Source: Histoplasma ohiense (lineage: Eukaryota; Ascomycota; Eurotiomycetes; Onygenales; Ajellomycetaceae). Taken from it: a stretch of 64,000 nucleotides of DNA. Positions 11,432 to 23,611 of this stretch are shown here, one piece after another. The notes below the pieces were generated by a model that ran no database searches, was not told the DNA's origin, and worked only from the letters and a program-made list of their open reading frames with translations. The stretch covers positions 1,178,001-1,242,000 of the forward strand of contig JAEVHH010000003.1 in the NCBI GenBank assembly GCA_017607445.1, read 5' to 3'. Positions within the stretch are counted from its first letter, which is position 1. Each line of letters starts with the position of its first letter. The translations under genes and the position numbers were made by a program.

Positions 11432-13240
11432 ATGCTGTTCTCTATTGTGACCTTGCTCACCTTCGTTTCTTTTTCGCTGGCTGTCTGGCCTCAGCTGCAG
11501 GAGTTCAAGTTTGGCAACACAACCGTGTGGCTCGCGTCCTCTGCGGAATTCTCCTACCAGCCCAGTGATGCAGACAACGCCAGCGAAGCAAAGGATTATT
11601 TCTCTACATATGTGGATTTGGCGGTGTTAGATTTCTTCCAGGCGCCCTGGTCGAGGAAGGACAAGACTCCAGAGAAACGAATTCCAAGTGTTGCCAAAAT
11701 AGTACAAAAGGCTATCAAGCGCACCGGGAAGGAAATATATCGCACCAAATTCGTGCCATGGAAATTCCATCCCCGGAACAGCTCCTATGAGCCCGCTTTG
11801 AATCGACCGGATGCAATTATCCGCCAAGTTATAATCAAGCAAGTATCTGCAAACCAGTCGCAGAGGGAGGTCCGAGACTACATCCACGAAGATGAGAGCT
11901 ACACCATTGAAATACTTGCTACCGGTGAAGCGACAATTTCGACCAATTCCGCCATCGGAACTATCCGTGCACTTCAAACCTTTAAGCAGCTCTTCTACGC
12001 GCATTCTTCGGGGTCAGGGGTGTATACCCCATACGCACCAATTTCTATATCGGACGCCCCTAAATGGGGTCACCGTGGCCTGAACCTCGATATATCCAGA
12101 AACGCGTACACGCCCGAGGATATCAAACGTACAATTGATGCAATGGCTTCCGCGAAAATGAACCGTCTTCATATCCATGCTACGGACTCCCAGTCTTGGC
12201 CGTTGGACATCCCCTCCATGCCTGAATTAGCTGCTAAGGGCGCCTACCATCCCAGTCTGATATTGACCTCTTCCAAGCTGTCTGATATCCAAATGTATGG
12301 CCTTGAACGGGGTGTTTCAGTATTCCTCGAAATCGATATGCCAGGCCACACGGGCTCCATTGGATATGCGTTTCCCGAGCTGGTTTCCGCATTCCTCGCT
12401 GACGAGTGGGAGAAATATGCACTCCAACCTCCCAGCGGGCAAATCAAGTTAAATTCGTCAGACGTGGATAAATTCCTTGACGAGTTGATGGCAGACCTGC
12501 TCCCTCGAGTCTCGCCATTTACCCGCTATTTCCATACGGGGGGCGATGAATTCAATCTTAACACATATCTTCTCGAAGAGGCGATCGGATCCAGCAAGGA
12601 AGAAGTCCTCCGTCCTTTACTTCAAGCTGTCGTCACTCGGCTTCACACCGCCATCCGCAAAGCAGGACTCACACCTATTGTCTGGGAAGAGCTCGTGGCA
12701 GACTGGGACCTATCACTCTCCCCCTCCCCAACTGAGAAAACCGAAATAATCGTGCAAGCATGGCGCAACTCTACTGCTGTGAAATATCTATTAGACCGAG
12801 GATACCGCACGATCTTCGGCTCCGGTGACGCCTGGTACCTCGATTGCGGGCAAGGCACCTACGTAAACCCTAAACGCAGCTCGACCGCAATCAAAGAACC
12901 CTTCCTCGACTGGTGTAGCCCGAAGAAAAACTGGAAGCACATGTACATGTACAATCCGCTGGAAGGGATTTCAGAGGATCTGCACCATCTGCTTGAAGGC
13001 GGCGAGGCGCACATGTGGTCGGAGAATGTTGATCCGGTTGCCCTGGACATGATGGTCTGGCCGCGGGCAGCTGCGGCAGCTGAGGTACTCTGGAGTGGAC
13101 CGCGGACCGCGAATCAGATTCAGGATGCTTCGTATCGCTTGAGTGAATGGCGTGAGAGAGCTGTGGTCGATTTGGGTGTTGGGGCGAGCTTGGCGCAGAT
13201 GACGTATTGTCTCATGAGGGAGGGCAGCTGCGAGTTGTAA
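11432..13240 (+). CDS. nagA: secreted beta-N-acetylhexosaminidase (GH20)
   Basis: 602 residues, single exon. It removes terminal N-acetylglucosamine from chitin oligomers outside the cell, working with chitinases in wall turnover and nutrient use. Seen: an N-terminal signal peptide (about residues 1-18), a GHD-like N-terminal domain, then a (beta/alpha)8 GH20 domain starting near WGHRGLNLDISRN. The catalytic pair is in FHTGGDEFN: Asp372 polarises the substrate acetamido group and Glu373 is the acid/base. Downstream are WEELVADW and the conserved tail WPRAAAAAEVLWSG. Length matches Aspergillus NagA-type enzymes. Several N-glycosylation sequons are present. ATG 11432 is the only start that gives the signal peptide. 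Confidence 0.95.
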   Translation: MLFSIVTLLTFVSFSLAVWPQLQEFKFGNTTVWLASSAEFSYQPSDADNASEAKDYFSTYVDLAVLDFFQAPWSRKDKTPEKRIPSVAKIVQKAIKRTGKEIYRTKFVPWKFHPRNSSYEPALNRPDAIIRQVIIKQVSANQSQREVRDYIHEDESYTIEILATGEATISTNSAIGTIRALQTFKQLFYAHSSGSGVYTPYAPISISDAPKWGHRGLNLDISRNAYTPEDIKRTIDAMASAKMNRLHIHATDSQSWPLDIPSMPELAAKGAYHPSLILTSSKLSDIQMYGLERGVSVFLEIDMPGHTGSIGYAFPELVSAFLADEWEKYALQPPSGQIKLNSSDVDKFLDELMADLLPRVSPFTRYFHTGGDEFNLNTYLLEEAIGSSKEEVLRPLLQAVVTRLHTAIRKAGLTPIVWEELVADWDLSLSPSPTEKTEIIVQAWRNSTAVKYLLDRGYRTIFGSGDAWYLDCGQGTYVNPKRSSTAIKEPFLDWCSPKKNWKHMYMYNPLEGISEDLHHLLEGGEAHMWSENVDPVALDMMVWPRAAAAAEVLWSGPRTANQIQDASYRLSEWRERAVVDLGVGASLAQMTYCLMREGSCEL

Positions 13241-15240
13241 ATCCTTGGTTCCAGGGCAGGTTTGGGTGGGGTGGATGGATTTCTCTCATCGGTTTTCACT
13301 TGTGCCGTTACAATATTGTAGCGTTTGAAGATGCCACTATTAGCTGATTGGGGGTGCGTGGGGTGAATTATCGTTTGGAACCCCGAATAATAATAATAGA
13401 AAAACAAACGTAGCAGTTTTCGCTCTCAAAACCAATAATGCGTTAAAAAAAAAAAGGTCAAGAAGTAGGAGGCGAAACAAAAAGAAAATACCCACAAACA
13501 CATGTTCATACCATTCCCACCCTTATCCCACCAAAATTACTCCGGATACCAACAAACCCCCAATCCCCAGACAAGAAAGAATCTTCACCCGACACCGAGG
13601 TTCATGCAAGTAGACCCAGCCATGCGCATCACGGCATTTTGGCGCAAAGCAAAGCCCACAAATGCGCACCAGATACCACTGACCAGTTCGACACTAGCCA
13701 ATTGGCACATGGTAATCGAGGGCTTTTGCGAGGAACGTGGGGCCAGGATAAGTGGATGCGAAGAAGCAAAGCGGATGAGTGCGAGAGGGAAATAGTAGAA
13801 GTGCTGCCGTCCGATGGTTCAATGTGGTTTTATCAAGATGAGTGATCCCGAATACACAGTCCGTGCTGTCAAGAGCATCTTCTATTGATTGTAACGTACA
13901 GTGATGTGCATTGATATCCAAGGTCTCGGCATGATGTGAGAAAATTCATTAAATACTGTGCCGTTCAATTCCCGTCACCGGTCGTTATTCCTCCTCTATG
14001 CACATTCAAATTGTATACTGTGTTTGATGCGTACTAAATAGTAAGAACGGCTGCTGAGCTTTGCCAAGGGGTTAACCGTTGCGCGAAAAGTTTTCAATAT
14101 TTAAAGTGGAATCATCGAACGTAAGATAATCAAGAAAAGCACGTTTCATGTTCAAAAAATCGCGGTACAACTTGAGACGAAGGGACGAAGGCACGAAGAT
14201 CCAGGCCAATGTTGAACACTGTCAAGGTGCATTTCGCACTTCAGCCTTAAGAGACAAAATTGAAGCTAGAAGCTGGTAAGTAAAAATAAAAACAAATCCA
14301 ACTTCCACATCCATCCCCTTTTTGCATTCACTGTGTATGTATGTATGTATGTATATATTTAACGTCTCAGAGGAGCGCGGGCAGCGCCCGCGTTCCAGAA
14401 GCCTCCCGAAGGGCATGGAGACGTGCTAAGCTGGAGAGATTTCTATGTATGTACATGTACATATTCGAAACTTAGAAACAGGATCCAGATGGCAACTCTT
14501 GAAAGAACTCAGCTCGTTGAGCTGTGCATCCACTTTGCATTCACTGTGTGGGGGATCTTAATGCTGGTTAGTTGATATACGAAAGATTCACAAGCAAAGA
14601 AAAATTCGAGGTGCCGAAAAACGTGCAGGAAATGCAGCACAAGAAGCCGCGAAAAGGGTCACGCATGTTATGCTTGACATACAACATCAATGAAAGCAGC
14701 ACTTTCAAAAGGGTCGCCCTTGAGCGTCTATGACCATGAACGGAATCGACTACGAGTCGTACGTATGGCCACTAGCCCCCGACCCTAAATGGAGCCGTTG
14801 ATCCGTGTCTGAAGTGGAGAAGCGCCTTGGAAGTTGGGGAGAAGCCCAGAAGAAAAGGAACAGGGAAATACATGGCCGACCTCGCTTCGTCGGTATCATG
14901 AATAATTTGACGGCAGCCAACTTGCCAAGCACAGCAATGAATATCTGAACTGATAATGCCCCGGTGAAGCCGAGTGTCCATTCTGGAGCTGCAGTCGGCG
15001 CACCTAGTGCTTTTCCCCGCCGCTGGACATCATGATGTCAGTTTTCTCCCATCCGCTCTTCTTATTTATTTTAGCATCACGATGATGCCGCTTGTAAACC
15101 GTCTTCTCTCTCCTTTGGGCTTCCGTGGATCTATGTAAATTAGGCATATCGACTCCGGGATTCGGCCTTCTGGTATACGGCCAGCCCTCTAGCTGATACT
15201 ATTTGAGAGATTTCATCCGTCACGCCTCCGGCACCGCCGC
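13241..15240. other. 2-kb gene-free region
   Basis: It holds the hexosaminidase 3' end, then AT-rich sequence with a (GTAT)n run near 14335-14354 and a GTACATGTAC word near 14453. I see no coding frame with recognisable family features and no tRNA. Confidence 0.5.
14335..14354. repeat. (GTAT)n microsatellite
   Basis: Five GTAT units inside the gene-free region after the hexosaminidase gene. Confidence 0.85.
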
Positions 15241-16593
15241 CATGGTGCAAAGCGCCATCTGCAATCATTAAGGCCAGCGTTTCCATGAAGAATGGAGGGA
15301 GTTTTTGGGCGACAGCATCTTCGCAACGGACGGCGAGCTGTGGTCAAGATCGCGCCGCCTGATCCGGCCCATGTTTGCGAGAGACCGAATTGTCGATAAG
15401 GAGAATTTCGAGAAGCACATCCAGACTCTCATTCCTCATCTAAAAGGGAATAATGAGAATCCTGGGAAAGGAACGATTGTCGATGTCGCAACCCTGTTCT
15501 TCTGCTTTACTCTCGTTGCTGCCACAGACTACCTCCTCGGTCAAAGTGTTGACGGTTTGGATGACCCGAAAACCATTTTCGCAGAGTCATTCCAATATGT
15601 TCTCCATCGCCAGTCTAATTCTGTTTAGAGCTGGGTAAGTGGGAACACACATTGCACTCCCCACCAACGCCTGATAAAAAAGTGTAGACAATTGGTATAG
15701 TGAGTTAGCTAACACCAATGTCTCCCTCTTTGTAGACCTATCAGGCCCCTATTGTCCGGCAAGGGATTCCGCCTAAACCTCAAGAAAATGGACGATTTCA
15801 TGCAACCATTGATCGATGAGGTCCTCCCTCTCAGCTCCGAAGAGTTCGACAAGAAACTTTCCAAAAGCACACATTCCTCCATGCCCTCGCCCACTTCACC
15901 AAGGATCACAAAGTAATCCACGACCAGCTCGTCGCCATCCTTCCCGCGGGTCGCGACACCGCCGCCACCCTCTGCTTCTGTCTCTTCGAGCTCTCGCACA
16001 ACCCAACGGTAGTCGCCCCGGAAGTCCTCGACCGCCTCGGCACCAGCCGCAAACCGAGCTACTCGGACCTCAAGGAAATGAAATTCCTGACGGCTGTGCT
16101 CAACGAGACATTGCGCCTCTGCCCCGTCGTGCCGCTCAATGTCTGCCACGCGGCGGTGGACCCGACGGCCACTCGTCCATCGGCATCCCCAACAATACGC
16201 GCATCTTCTACTCGACGACGAACATGCAGCGGCGGCGTGATCTATATGACACCCCACCACTGGCCCCAGGCAACGCAGGTAGCGACGAGAAGTGGCCCAT
16301 CCCCTATTTCGAACCCCTCCTCTGGATACCGGAACGCTGGACGGATGGCTGGCAACCGAGGCCGTGGCATTTCATCCCGTTCAATGGCGGTCCGCGCATC
16401 TGTCTGGGACAACCGTTTGCCATGTTGGACATGGGGTATACGGTGTCGCGGATCTTGCAGAATTTCAGTGAGATTAGGGCCGGTGGAGCAGGGCCTGCGG
16501 GTCAAGACCAGCCGTTCAAGTTTTGATGTGACGCTGAGTCCTGGCGAGGAGCTGAATATGGTGTTTGTGGAAGCGGGGAAAGAAACTGGTTAG
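15241..16593 (+). pseudogene. degenerate cytochrome P450 (CYP52-like fatty-acid/alkane hydroxylase type)
   Basis: Recognisable P450 pieces run in order on one strand but in changing frames. FHEEWREFLGDSIFATDGEL and RRLIRPMF (C-helix) at about 15280-15380 are followed by a frameshift near 15615 and a still-visible GT-AG intron, after which GPIRPLLSGKGFRLNLKKM resumes. After a shift near 15865 come the I-helix AGRDTA and the K-helix ETLRLCPVVPLN. After another near 16160 come the PERW segment and heme loop FNGGPRICLGQ with its Cys. A last shift near 16480 precedes the C-terminal VTLSPGEELNMVF. The N-terminal membrane anchor was not found, and an in-frame stop precedes the first segment. At least four frame breaks make it non-functional as written. 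The reference haplotype of other isolates could be intact. Confidence 0.85.
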
Positions 16594-17724
16594 GGAAAAG
16601 AGGATATTTGTGAAATGTAATATCTGATGTTCTCACACCCCCATATTCTTCTTTCTTGAATGTAATTTGCAAAGGCGAGATTAAATGAGAGAATGAGTAA
16701 CACCCCATGTGTTTATTGATAGTTACTGTATTATACGATCTCTCCATGCATTTTAGATTGTTCATACGCTCATCATCCATCTTCATGCAGAGAAGAATGT
16801 GACATATAGATTCAACCTTCAATCGCCAGTGTGTTGAAAAACAGAGGGGAAAGTCATATTCAAAAGGGGCGCAATTAAACTTTAGGTGCGATGCTCTAAA
16901 TTAGCCCCAAATCAGTCAGGTACGAGCACATGCAAGGGTTATTTGGCTACCAGCGGGACCTCAAATCGAACATTGTAAAGGCGAGAATCCAATCATGCTT
17001 AGAATAACGAAAAAGAGACCCGTCATTGGTCAATGCATCTCTAACCATATGGCTGTGGGTATATCCCCTGGATCATTAAAAGTACCATTGGGATTGCATT
17101 TAACGACCAGCGCATTGTGCCGCTCACCACGGCACTTGGAGATCATAGTTGGATCAGAAAGGAAACTTGCAAAGTGCTGCGACGGGCGAGGGATCATCTT
17201 GCCCAGAAATTGTCAGCCTTGGGCCAATGCTGGGTATGTACTGTTGATTGGATCATGCCAGCTCCTTGGCGGCCAATTGTGGCTGAACTATAGACCCCCA
17301 AGGCCATTGGTGACCGGGGTGCAGAAGGAGGGGGTTTCTCTTGAAAAGCTCAGGTTGCGACCAGTGAGCAATAAAGTGTGAGGACTTGGAGGGAAGGATT
17401 GGAAATGGATTGGGCGCATTTTGCAGGCTTGAGAGAACAATGGATATATCTCAGGTATTCCTGCTATATATCCCCACTGAGGGGAAGCTATTTCAGCCCC
17501 CTTATCTCTTGCTCTTCGATATGCCGTTCTTCATAAATCGTCGTTAGTTCCCTTTCTTCGGTGATACCTGTCTGCAGTGCTGTCATTGGATTTTGATTTT
17601 TTTTTGGCGCACATCTTCGTCTTTCAGATACCGAAAACCGAGATACCCCTCTGTCTGCCCAGTTATTATTGCGATAACAGATCAAAACAACATTCTCCCC
17701 TTTTTTGTCGCAGGAAGGTTAAAG
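16594..17724. other. intergenic / annexin 5' region
   Basis: 1.1 kb. A pyrimidine-rich stretch precedes the annexin ATG and probably includes its 5' UTR. A 128-codon frame at 16995-17381 shows no family features and is not called. Confidence 0.5.
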
Positions 17725-19433
17725 ATGGATCCAGCGCATCAGCAACAGCAGAACCCGCCCGCAGGTGTGTAGTAATTCCATTGCTGTTTTGTCTCAATAT
17801 GATTCATAAGACGAAAGAAGAAAGGTCTTTTCGTGCCCCAACGAGAGAAATGATGAACGAACTAGCCCCAGAAGCAAAACATACCCAAATTTATGTGCCG
17901 CCTGTCACCATATAATTCACTCACTTACGCTTCTCCTATAACAACCACTTAGCGGCTCCTCATCAGCAGCAACCGCAGCAACAACTGCCGGCGCCGCAGC
18001 CTGGCTATGGTTACCCACCGTACGGCCAACCCCCTCCTCCAGGGGCTCCAGGACAGTATCCCCCAGCGCCACAAGGTCAAGCGCCTCCTCAGGGGCAATA
18101 TCCTCCACAAGGATATTATCTGCCGCCAGGCCAATACCCTCCTCAGGCGGCCTACTACCCCCCGCCTGTACAATATCCCGCTGGAGCACCAGGCCAGGTG
18201 CCACCTCCTGCAGGCCAACCGCAGCCATACCCTGCCCCTCAGCAGCAACCATATGGAGCTCTTCCAACAGGCCAGTACCCCCATCAACATCAATTAGCTG
18301 CCGGTCAATATCCTCCCGCCGTAGGATACCCAGGAAGCAACCCACAGCCGGCCGGCTACCGTGCACCGGTGGGAACTCAAAACACCAATCTCCCCTCCCT
18401 AGGCTATGATGCCTCCCACATCGCAACCGGCGACATGAGCGAAGAAGCGCGCAAGATCAAAAAGGCATTCGGCAGCTTCAACACAGATGAAGCCAAACTA
18501 ATCCAGGTCCTCTCCAAGCCCGACGCGGCGCACATGGCGCTCCTGCGCAAGACCTACCGGCACGACATCGGTAAGAATCTCGAGGACGTCATCGCGGAGA
18601 AAGTAAAGCGAGACTTCGGTGAAACCCTCCTCGCCCTCGTACGCGGGCCCCTGAAGAACGACATAATATACCTCCACAACGCCCTGCAGGCCACCCCAGC
18701 CCTAGCCGGCACAGGGCCCACCCCGACGTCCCCAGCCATCCTCATCAACGACGTCCTCCTCCGCCGGTCCAACGCAGACATCACCGCCATAAAAGCCGCC
18801 TTCAAAGAAACCTACAAAAGCGACCTGAGCACCCGGCTCGCGAACTGCCCCGCCATCAGCGGGCCGCACCACACCCTCTTCGTCCAGGTCCTCAAAGCCC
18901 AGCGCACGGACGACGAGTCCCGGCCCCTCGACCACGCGCTCGTCGAAACCGACGCGACCAAACTCGACTCCGCGCCCAAGAACATCGACCCGGGTTGCGC
19001 GCACGAGACCGAGCTCGTCCACCTGCTCGCGAACCGCAGCGACGCACACCTCCGCGCCGTCGCAGCGGCCCTCGCCGCAACCCGCCCGGCCTTCCGCGAC
19101 GGGACTCTCACGCTCGAGAAGAAGGTGAAGGCCATCTGGGCGCGGGCGGACCGGAAGGGCCTGCGCCACAGTGCGCTGCATATTGTGCGCGGGGCGCTGG
19201 ATGGGCCGGGGCTGGAGGCGCGGTTGTTGCGCAAGTGCATGAAGGGGCTCGGGACGCGAGATTCGTTGTTGATTGCGCGGGTGGTGAGGTTGCATTGGCA
19301 GCGTGAGAGGGGGGGGGTGGCGGAGGTGAAGGCGGCGTATCGGCGGCTGTATGAGAAGAGTCTTGTGGATGTTGTGGAGAAGGAGACGGGTGGGGATTAT
19401 GAGAAGTTGTTGGTTGCGTTGTTGGATGGGTGA
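17725..19433 (+). CDS. annexin with Pro/Gln-rich N-terminal tail
   Basis: 506 residues in two exons, 17725-17764 and 17953-19433 (GTGTGT donor, TTAG acceptor, phase 1). Annexins bind acidic phospholipid membranes in a Ca2+-dependent manner; fungal members are linked to secretion and membrane repair. Seen: a long Pro/Gln/Tyr/Gly-rich tail (about residues 1-160, PPGQYPP-like repeats, similar to the tails of annexin VII/XI and ALG-2 binders), then annexin repeats. The first contains EEARKIKKAFGSFNTDEAKL and DVIAEKVKRDFGETLLALVRG. Repeat 4 contains KCMKGLGTRDSLLIARVVRL and the KSLVDVVEKETGGDYEKLL ending. The repeat 4 loop GLGTRD resembles the type II Ca2+ site GxGTD, but the usual Asp is offset. 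The coding part is markedly GC-rich compared with its flanks. Confidence 0.92.
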
Positions 19434-20252
19434 TGATGATGTAGTATCATTTACGGCCTTACATTTTTCACAATTTTTAGCTAGTCTCACTGCAATCAGT
19501 TGATGTTATTATTATCATGATTAATATTATTATTTCTTTCCCTTTCTTTTATATTTTGCAATTTTTTCATTCAAACGATGGGAACCACCATGTTTGTCCA
19601 GATCTCATCTCTGGAGAGAGCAGTACCATACTCTAGGAAGTACTGTGCATTATATGAAAATCAAGGATATTCACTAGCTGTATTTTAGATGCGAGAAAAG
19701 CACAAAACCGCGATCAAGAAGAATCCTCAACCCCTAGGGATGAGACCTATATCATATTGACGGCGATGTCTACTCTGTATGTATGCTCGAAAAAAAGTTA
19801 TCTCCACCCAAGCCCCATCTTATCAAAAAAAAAAAACCACAAAAGAATAAAAATGACAAGCAAAAGCTGAAGCTGAAAGGAGCAAACAAACATCTAGCCC
19901 AGAACCGAGCCCCAGCAACAAACAGGGGAATAATACTAATAATAATACTTTAAAGAAGAAGAAGAAGCAAAAACAATAACCTAGAAAACGGTCTAGAGCT
20001 ATTAATTCAGTGTCAAGAAGAGAAGTCACCCACACAAAGACCAATTGTGGAATGAAATATTTGTGTTCCTTAACAAAGCCACCTCGCCTTGCCACGGCCC
20101 CATATAACAACCCCAGGATCGGCCGTAATCCCTGTGCCTGAAATATATTAATACATATAATCGGCTCTTCGCTTTCGGTAAATGGTCCAGTAATCTATCC
20201 TTTCAAGTCTTGAAGGAGTTGATTGATTTCTGTTGGATTGCCTTTAATACTA
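19434..20252. other. convergent 3' intergenic region
   Basis: About 820 bp between the annexin and GH16 stops. It holds A-runs, AAT/ATT-rich sequence, and a 95-codon minus-strand frame without credible features. Confidence 0.5.
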
Positions 20253-21880
20253 CTATTGGAAGAAGGCGACGGCAGCAATCAAGCCACAAATAGCAGAGAC
20301 CCCGTATGAGAGGGGGAAATTGAGATTAGCTGCACCTGTTCCGGGAGCACCTGTGGCATTTGGTGAATTTGTACCAGTGGCTGGGGGCGATTCAGGGCCA
20401 CCGGCGGAAGAGGAGACCGGAGATGAAGGCGACGATCGTGAAGCAGACTGGGATGCGCTCTGGAAGGAGTAAAGGAAAGAATACGAGTTGAATTAGCAAA
20501 GACGGACTTATTATATAACAGGGGAATAGTGATTATTATAAATAATGAGTCTCAAAGGGTGATGCTCACTCACAGAAGCCGTGGACGGCGGTGTGGCTCT
20601 CCCAGAGTCTGTGACTATCCATTCACTGGGGAGCCCTGCAAACGAGGTTATTGACGGTGTACTCTCAGGTTTGAGGGTGCTAGATGGAACCCAAGGATAC
20701 TCGCTTGGGTGTATTATACCTTTGGTGGTTGGGGGCCGGGTGGCTTCTGCAGGGGGGATTGAAGACTCTACCTGTGGGCCCGAGCCAGGAGTTCCGTGGC
20801 CATTGACCTTGCCACCAATGGCTTCAATGGACTGCCAACTACCACTGCGGTCAGTATACCGGTATTGGGTGCCGGTAGAATAGTCAGTCACAGAAATGGA
20901 CTTTAGTCCCATGACAAAAGGACCAGCACCGTAATCAGTTTTACCACCAGCCCATTCTGGAGGGACGGAAATTTAATGAATCAGCTTTATCTTAGCAAAT
21001 GTAATGTACTTTGTCGTCCGCATATCAGTATGGTGTGAGAGTGACATACCGATAGTTCCAGGAGGATTGGAAGGATCACCGCCGGCCCAGACACCAGCCT
21101 TGATCTGCATAGGGGTTTGCGGGTACGATGCACCAGCAGAGGCGGCAGTAAGGGTACGGACAGTCTGACCATCGATCTGCCAAATAAGCCGATCGCTATT
21201 CCAGTCGATCGAGTAAGTATGAAAGCCATCTTGATTGCCCGGATTGGCGTGGAACTGGCCACGGTCAAAGGTGCCCTGCTGATTCTTTCCAAAGTAGTTG
21301 GTTTGCACCTGGGCGTTGTCTACACCAAGCCATTCCCAATCAATCTCGTCCAGGTCGTCGGATTGTAAGACCGCACTGCTGACAATGCCTCGGCCAGGGG
21401 CGGCTTTGATGACAAAGTCAACATGGCCAAACATGATGTAGAATTTCGAGACAAGGGTGGGTGCATCGCCCTGCTTGGCTACGGCTAGGGAAGCCCCATT
21501 TGAGCCATATGTTGGGGCACCCCCGAGGACGTCGAATCGCTCAGAGGCGGAGTGGAACTCGAAGTCAGCCGTCCCTCCAAGAGCAGGATCTGGAGGGCAA
21601 GCTGTATAAACAAAAAACAGTTAATGTGAATGAATTGAGCTGACACGATCTTGAAAGAAGTAAAAATAAACCACAACTGTCAAGGGGTAACCAGAAGGGA
21701 ATTGGGCTGAGAATCCGGAACTGGGTCAGGGGAACTAAAACGTCAACTTTGGGGTTCGTGATCGTGGAACCTACTCTTTTCCATGGGATTGCAGGAGGTC
21801 CAAGTCTGAGCAGCAACTAATTTGGAACCTGAGAGCAGGGACATAGCCAAACCGGCCATGGAGCCTGAAGAAAGCTTCAT
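20253..21880 (-). CDS. crf1: GPI-anchored cell-wall transglycosylase, GH16 Crh family
   Basis: 415 residues in four exons: 21880-21775, 21601-21050, 20956-20574 and 20459-20253; all GT-AG with consistent phases. Crh enzymes cross-link chitin to beta-1,3/1,6-glucan at the cell surface. Seen: a signal peptide (about 1-23), then CPPDPALGGTADFEFHSAS and the GH16 catalytic signature DEIDWEWLG, with nucleophile Glu121, Asp123 and acid/base Glu125. Substrate-cleft residues follow (YSIDWNSDRLIWQIDG; MQIKAGVWAGGDPSNPPGTI). The C-terminal third is Ser/Thr/Pro-rich and ends in a hydrophobic segment (YGVSAICGLIAAVAFF), i.e. a GPI-attachment signal. Family members include Crh1/Utr2 and the Aspergillus Crf1/Asp f 9 allergen type; I cannot choose among paralogues. 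Confidence 0.92.
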
Positions 21881-23611
21881 GTTGAGTTGAAGCCTGGAAA
21901 GAGAATAGCCACAGGGGGCTTCTTTACACAACAGACGAGAAGGTGCACAAAGGTACTACTTGCTCTGAGCGTGCACTAAGTATGCAAAAGGATGAGGAGG
22001 GGTATATGATGTGGGCGAGCGGGAAGTTAAGCAGAAAACCCAGAAAGTAAACAAACAGGAGAATGGGATGTTGATCGGACGAGAGGCAGAAGGAAGAGAA
22101 AGAAAGAAGGGAATCAATAAATATCAACAAATCCCGCCGGCGGTGGCGGGGGCGGCTGAAAAAAGGAAGTAGGGCTGCAGCCCAGCGACGCTGCGAGTGT
22201 GCGCGCTAGCAGCTGCATTTTAGCGGCCTGTTAGTGTTGTTTTGGTCGTTTTGAGTGGGCCTGTTGCGATGCTCTTGGCTGCTCGCCTGCTGAAATCACG
22301 GGCTAGCGCGTTGCTCGTCCGACAGGCTAATGACTCAGACCAGCGCGCCCGCTGCTGCCCTTGCATCTTCTCCCAACCTCCCGATGAGACCTGAGGTTTT
22401 TGGAAACGAACAGGTTGACGGTCAGAATTTGTGTGTACGGACAGTACGGAGTAGAAACGTAGTAGTTTCTACTCCGTACTTGCGTGGAAGCGAAACGGGT
22501 CGGTGACGAGGTGAGCGAATCTTTGGGACCGGCGATCAAAGTTTTGGGTCCCTGAGATCCCAGAAATTTGGAAGACCGATTAGCTCGACTTGTGGCGGGA
22601 AAACGGATTGTCTCGACTCCTTGCTAGTCAACTGTCAGCTGAGCGGAAGGATTTATTTTTCTGGTTTCAGAAGATGTCATTGCTCCGCTGATGATGTGTT
22701 TTTGTTCTTGATGTCACCTTGCCTCTCAAGGGGTTCAAACAAAATTCTGTTTCGACAACATGCATTGAACCCCTGCCATGCAACGGCGTGGCTATGCGAA
22801 TGCTTGGCTTTGGACTAATGTATGGCTGCTATTGGCTCCAGCGAGGCGTGACTGGGGTAACTTCTAAGACACTTCACCCCCCTTGGGCCTTCGGTTATCG
22901 AGAAAAAGAAAACCACTTGTGTGTGGCTGGTGCCAGGCGTCTGCGAGGCGTTTTCGTCCTACACGCTAGGAATTTATAAATGTGTGTGCAGAGGTTGTCA
23001 CTTAAGGGGCTTTGATGCCGAACTTGACCATCTGGCGATATCGTCTTCGCTGAAGAGAAATTTATTGATTATCTATACGTGGTTCAAAAAAGGACGGCCA
23101 TCAATATACATGTACATGTACAGTACAATACGGCGGCAGCGTCTCAGACCAGCTCAATAAGTAGAGTATCAAAGAAGCAGCCATTGTTTTGTATACAGAA
23201 ACATCACAAAAGCAAAAATATGCCATGGACTGCCGATTTTTGTTCCAGTAACCACAGCATACACACCATAAGAAGAGCCAGCTAATGAGATGTCAATAAA
23301 TACGTACTGTACAAGAGCGGTTCCAAGGTTCACATAGAAGATATATACTCCGTAAAATCAAATTCAAATCTTTTTATCCATGGTGAATACTGTATAAATC
23401 CTCGTCAACTTAATAATGATCCTATACGGCTTTATATCATTCAGAGTCATAAAAGTTATTATACAAATAATACTCGATTTATTTCAGCACTACCGACAGC
23501 AACGATCTCTTTGAAATCGGAGTCAATAGATTAAATTTCTTAAATGTGGAATTACAAGAACATTTAAAAGTCTCTAATGGTTCTCAAAGATATTATTCTC
23601 AATCAGATTAC
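21881..23611. other. 1.7-kb gene-free region
   Basis: GH16 promoter side followed by AT-rich sequence. It contains the long TACGGAGTA hairpin listed separately, GTACATGTAC words near 23109 and an ACTCCGTA word near 23347. No coding frame is supported. Confidence 0.5.
22443..22480. repeat. perfect 16-bp inverted repeat with a 6-nt loop
   Basis: Arms 22443-22458 and 22465-22480 are exact reverse complements around GTAGTA. Each arm begins or ends with the word GTACGGAGTA, which recurs at least seven more times in intergenic DNA of this window. It may be a MITE-like remnant or a folded RNA/DNA element; nothing more can be said. Confidence 0.85.

Noticed and set aside
10944..11450. 168-codon plus-strand frame
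   Set aside because: It overlaps the start of the hexosaminidase gene in another frame and has no family features.
16995..17381. 128-codon plus-strand frame
   Set aside because: No domain, no convincing context, no splice partner.
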